Assembly: GCF_017357105.1 (NCBI RefSeq)
Contig: NZ_CP071596.1
Span: forward strand, 1,054,001-1,118,000
DNA from: Natronosalvus caseinilyticus
GTDB taxonomy: Archaea > Halobacteriota > Halobacteria > Halobacteriales > Natrialbaceae
Direction of reading: 5' to 3'
Length of the DNA: 64,000 nucleotides
Shown here: positions 61,368-64,000 of the stretch, in pieces
Numbering within the stretch: position 1 is the stretch's first letter
How the letters are laid out: every line of letters begins with the position of its first letter
Notes under the pieces: model-generated
What the model saw: the letters and a program-made list of their open reading frames with translations, nothing else
Told to the model about the DNA's origin: nothing
Databases searched by the model: none
Made by a program: the position numbers and the translations under genes

Positions 61368-61577
61368 CGTGTGCGTTCCTCCAAGGCGCACACGGCGATC
61401 ATTACCGGACCTGGGCGATTCCGTATCGCCCTACCCACGTACCGTCGCCCTCGCCAACCGGACGAGGGCGTGATCGAACGCACAGCGGACACCTAACACG
61501 CACACGTTCCGGCGCCGACCCTGTCGTACCCGTCGGTGCCGGGCGTTCCCCTTCCACTTTCTCCACGCCTAAAGTGG
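61368..61577. ncRNA. Candidate structured RNA: five consecutive hairpins
   Basis: Five stems follow each other in 210 bases: 61368-61375/61387-61394 (8 bp), 61413-61419/61425-61431 (7 bp), 61446-61453/61463-61470 (8 bp), 61511-61519/61532-61540 (9 bp with one G-U) and 61554-61560/61571-61577 (7 bp). No frame in 61331-61729 looks coding. The strand is not determined; it may belong to the DUF7123 transcript. I found no resemblance to RNase P or SRP RNA motifs. Confidence 0.4.
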
Positions 61578-61698
61578 CGACTCGTGTTCGATCGTCTCCA
61601 CGCCTCGAGCGTCGACTGGGTCAGAAACGACCGGAATAGCCACTCCCACTCCACTCTCACTCGCCCGGTTCCCGCCAGTGCTCGCCGCCGACAGTCGA

Positions 61699-61705
61699 TT
61701 TATAC
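61699..61705 (+). promoter_or_regulatory. TATA box of the site-2 protease at 61730
   Basis: TTTATAC, 25-31 bases before ATG 61730; leaderless transcript expected. Confidence 0.6.
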
Positions 61706-61729
61706 GCACAGACGGTCAACGAACCGGTA

Positions 61730-62854
61730 ATGGATCCGGCGGACCCGACCGACCCCGTCGATGGCCCGCCCCTCGAGTCGATCGAACCGGCGTTTTCGGT
61801 CTACGAGATCGCCGTCGACGACGAGGAGATTCGCTACTACGGCACGCCGCAAATGGCCCCCGAGCGGATGATGCGCGAACTCTGGCGGGACTTTCGAGAC
61901 GCCGGCTACGACGTGCAACTCACGGTTCGCCGCGGCGAGTACGTGCTCGTCGCGGAACCGCTCTCGCTCGGCCCGGACGGCGTCCCCTGGACGAACGTCT
62001 TTCTCTTGCTCGCCACGGTCGTCTCGACACTGTTCGCCGGGACGATGTGGTACGGTATCGACCCGATCGCCGACCCGACCGAGATGTGGCGCGCCTGGCC
62101 GTTCACCGTCGCGATCCTCGGCGTCCTCGGCGTCCACGAGATGGGCCACTACGTGCTGAGTCGCTACCACCGGGTGGACGCCTCCCTGCCGTACTTCCTG
62201 CCGGTGCCGACGCTCATCGGGACGATGGGCGCCGTGATCAAGATGAAAGGGCAAATGCCCGACCGCAAGGCGCTGTTCGACATCGGCGTCGCGGGTCCGA
62301 TCGCCGGGCTCGTCGCGACGGTCGTCGTCACCGTCGTCGGTCTCCACCTCCCGCCGGTTCCGGTCCCCGAGGGGGCGACCGACCCGAATGCGACCCAGAT
62401 TCGACTGGGGTTCCCGCCGATGCTCGAGTTGATCGCGGTCGCCGTCGATCAGCCGCTGTACGCCGACGATCAGACGCGAAACGTCAACCCGGTCGTCATC
62501 GGCGGCTGGGTCGGGATGTTCATCACGTTCCTGAACCTGATTCCGGTGGGCCAACTCGACGGCGGCCACATCCTCCGGGCGATGGCCGGCGACCTCCAGG
62601 AGACCATCGCAGCGCTGGTGCCCGGGGTCCTGTTCGCGCTCGCGGGCTACCTCTACTACGTGGGCGACTACAGCGGAAACTCGGTGTTCATCTGGGTGTT
62701 CTGGGGGCTGTTTACCGGGTTGCTCGCGGCCGTGGGTCCAGCGGTTCCGATCGACGACGACCGGCTGGACCGCAAACGGTTCGCACTCGGGGTCGTCACG
62801 TTCGGGCTGGGATTGCTGTGTTTTATGCCCGCGCCGATCGCCGTGATCAACTGA
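61730..62854 (+). CDS. Site-2 protease family membrane protease
   Basis: 374 residues. An N-terminal soluble domain (about 1-85) with YEIAVDDEEIRYYGTPQMAP precedes seven or so membrane spans. The metal motif is HEMGH at 136-140, and the second motif LIPVGQLDGGHIL lies near 270-282. There is no PDZ domain, unlike the protease at 54713. Such EGY1/S2P-like proteins act in regulated membrane proteolysis; substrate unknown. It is convergent with thiL. Confidence 0.9.
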   Translation: MDPADPTDPVDGPPLESIEPAFSVYEIAVDDEEIRYYGTPQMAPERMMRELWRDFRDAGYDVQLTVRRGEYVLVAEPLSLGPDGVPWTNVFLLLATVVSTLFAGTMWYGIDPIADPTEMWRAWPFTVAILGVLGVHEMGHYVLSRYHRVDASLPYFLPVPTLIGTMGAVIKMKGQMPDRKALFDIGVAGPIAGLVATVVVTVVGLHLPPVPVPEGATDPNATQIRLGFPPMLELIAVAVDQPLYADDQTRNVNPVVIGGWVGMFITFLNLIPVGQLDGGHILRAMAGDLQETIAALVPGVLFALAGYLYYVGDYSGNSVFIWVFWGLFTGLLAAVGPAVPIDDDRLDRKRFALGVVTFGLGLLCFMPAPIAVIN

Positions 62855-62884
62855 CGGCTCGAGACTGCCGGAGACGGCCGTGTG

Positions 62885-62939
62885 CACTCGCTGTGCATTT
62901 ATTCGCTTCACTCGCTGTGCGTGGGGTCACTCGCCGTGC
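62885..62939. repeat. Three copies of a 12-base motif at the thiL 3' end
   Basis: CACTCGCTGTGC occurs at 62885-62896 and 62909-62920; CACTCGCCGTGC at 62928-62939 is the last codons of thiL. Around the last two copies the similarity extends to 16 bases (62908-62923 and 62927-62942). Confidence 0.7.
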
Positions 62940-63874
62940 GTGTAGCCCCGATCGGCCAGCGCTTCGCCGTCGAGTGTGATCTTCGCGTCGGCGTTGACGA
63001 CCCGTCCGACGACCGAGAGCGAACACTCGAGGTCGTCCCGGACACGTTCGACGGCTGCCTCGGGCGCGGTGCAGACGAGTTCGAAGTCCTCGCCGGTCGT
63101 GATCGCTCGCTCGAGGGCGGTTTCGTGATCGTCGACGACGGCCTCGAGCTCGGGCGCGACGGGGATCGACTCGCGCTCGATGGCGAACCCGCAGTCGCTG
63201 GCCTCGGCCAGCTGGTGGAGCGATCGGGCGAGGCCGTCGCTCGAGTCCATCATCGCGCTCGCGTGGGGGGCGAGGGCGCGACCCGCGCGGACGCGGGGCT
63301 CGAACTGGAAGAGGTCGTTGGCTCGCTCGAGGACGCTGTTTCCCTCTTCGTCGCCTCCGTCTCTGCTGTCTCTACCCTCGTTTCCGTCTCTCCCATCTTT
63401 ACCGACCTCGAACAACTCGAGAGCTGCCGCGGTCCGTCCGAGCGTCCCCGTCACGCAGACGACATCCCCAGGAGAGGCCCCGTCGCGAAACACCGGCTCG
63501 TCGGCCCGTCCGACGGCGGTCGTCGCCACCGTCAACTCCCGGTGAGTATCGAGATCGCCACCGACGTACGTCGCGTTCACGAGGTCACAGACCGCGCTCG
63601 CGCCGTCGACGAACGCCTCGAGGTCCGCGGCGTCGAACTCGGGGGCCGCGTAGGCGGCGACGGCCGCCGTCGCCTCGGCGCCCATGGCCGCCACGTCCGA
63701 GAGCGAGGCGCCGACGGCCCGCCAGCCGACGGTGTACCGGGTCGTCCCCGGCGGAAAGTCGGTCGTCTCGTGGAGCATGTCCGTCGTGATGACGAGGTCG
63801 TCCACGACGGCGGCGTCGTCACCTACCGGGTCGAGCCGGTTCTCGAGCAACGCCAGCGCGGCCCGTTCGTCCAT
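62927..63874 (-). CDS. thiL: Thiamine-monophosphate kinase
   Basis: 315 residues from ATG 63874 (MDERAALALLENRLDPVGDD). Phosphorylates thiamine monophosphate to the diphosphate. Motifs: GDDAAVV near 18-24, TTDMLHETTDF near 30-40, YVGGDLDTHRELTVATTAVG near 103-122, and SAMMDSSDGLARSLHQLAEA with the metal-binding Asp. A Gly/Asp/Arg-rich insert of about 22 residues (159-180), encoded by a pyrimidine-rich tract, interrupts the protein. The 3' end is partially repeated downstream (62885-62939). Confidence 0.94.
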   Translation of the reverse strand: MDERAALALLENRLDPVGDDAAVVDDLVITTDMLHETTDFPPGTTRYTVGWRAVGASLSDVAAMGAEATAAVAAYAAPEFDAADLEAFVDGASAVCDLVNATYVGGDLDTHRELTVATTAVGRADEPVFRDGASPGDVVCVTGTLGRTAAALELFEVGKDGRDGNEGRDSRDGGDEEGNSVLERANDLFQFEPRVRAGRALAPHASAMMDSSDGLARSLHQLAEASDCGFAIERESIPVAPELEAVVDDHETALERAITTGEDFELVCTAPEAAVERVRDDLECSLSVVGRVVNADAKITLDGEALADRGYTHGE

Positions 63875-64000
63875 ACCGGTCCTTTCGACGGCGGGGCGAA
63901 AAACCATCCGGATCCCTGGCTCGACCCGTGCGGGGCTCTCACATCCGAAACCGGCGAGGCTGGCCGGTCAACAGCCGAAGGGACAACGATGCGCTTAAAT

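Noticed and set aside
1-64000. tRNA, rRNA, CRISPR, IS element or integrase
   Set aside because: I looked for T-loop motifs, regular repeat-spacer arrays, transposase motifs and tyrosine-recombinase signatures, including at the tail duplications, and found none.

Overview
The window is a GC-rich chromosomal segment of a halophilic archaeon (class Halobacteria). The proteins are strongly acidic. Several families are haloarchaeal or archaeal: SAMP2, RfcS, an A-type ATP synthase operon, class I LysRS, archaeal UMP kinase and DUF5812/DUF7123-type proteins. Many starts have an archaeal TATA box about 25-30 bases upstream and almost no leader. I cannot fix the genus. I see no rRNA, tRNA, CRISPR array, complete IS element or integrase. 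Right of the last gene (63875-64000) I see nothing definite.

Layout. 1-1652: N-terminal part of alaS. 1995-6555: an exported protein coupled to a membrane protein, a GAF/GAF/PAS histidine kinase and a small membrane protein. 6628-9903: a duplicated rfcS tail and a lipoprotein next to rfcS, then samp2 and surE. 10086-19465: ileS, small membrane proteins, a YqcI/YcgG protein, a DUF1405 protein, a DUF7344-like protein and valS. 19706-25265: an RND/MmpL exporter with a disordered membrane-anchored protein, a CARF-like HFX_2341-type regulator and a 56-aa acidic protein. 25386-34355: an exported protein, DUF5812, pgi, a CPBP protease, a membrane-tethered HTH regulator and a DUF3311/sodium-solute symporter pair. 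34434-46476: pdxS, a composite variable region and the A-type ATP synthase operon (H-I-K-E-C-F-A-B, minus strand). 46695-54252: a quinone-type methyltransferase, an S9 peptidase, an alpha/beta hydrolase, upp, and an FrhB-like iron-sulfur protein coupled to a siroheme nitrite/sulfite reductase. 54713-63874: two site-2 proteases, a VapBC pair, pyrH-lysS, a MobB-like/MoaE fusion, a DUF7123 protein with a hairpin-rich tract after it, and thiL.

Most genes are housekeeping: four aminoacyl-tRNA synthetases, clamp loader, ATP synthase, PLP, thiamine and molybdopterin cofactors, pyrimidine salvage and UMP phosphorylation. The accessory content is concentrated at the 3' ends of conserved genes. The last 11 codons of rfcS are repeated beyond a lipoprotein gene. 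Between pdxS and atpB there are two consecutive segments of about 1.6 and 1.7 kb, each bounded on the left by a pdxS tail and on the right by an atpB tail. One is AT-rich and encodes an exported protein and a small membrane protein; the other carries a GC-rich conserved gene and a lipoprotein. This looks like two alternative intergenic cassettes kept in tandem and is the most unusual structure I found.
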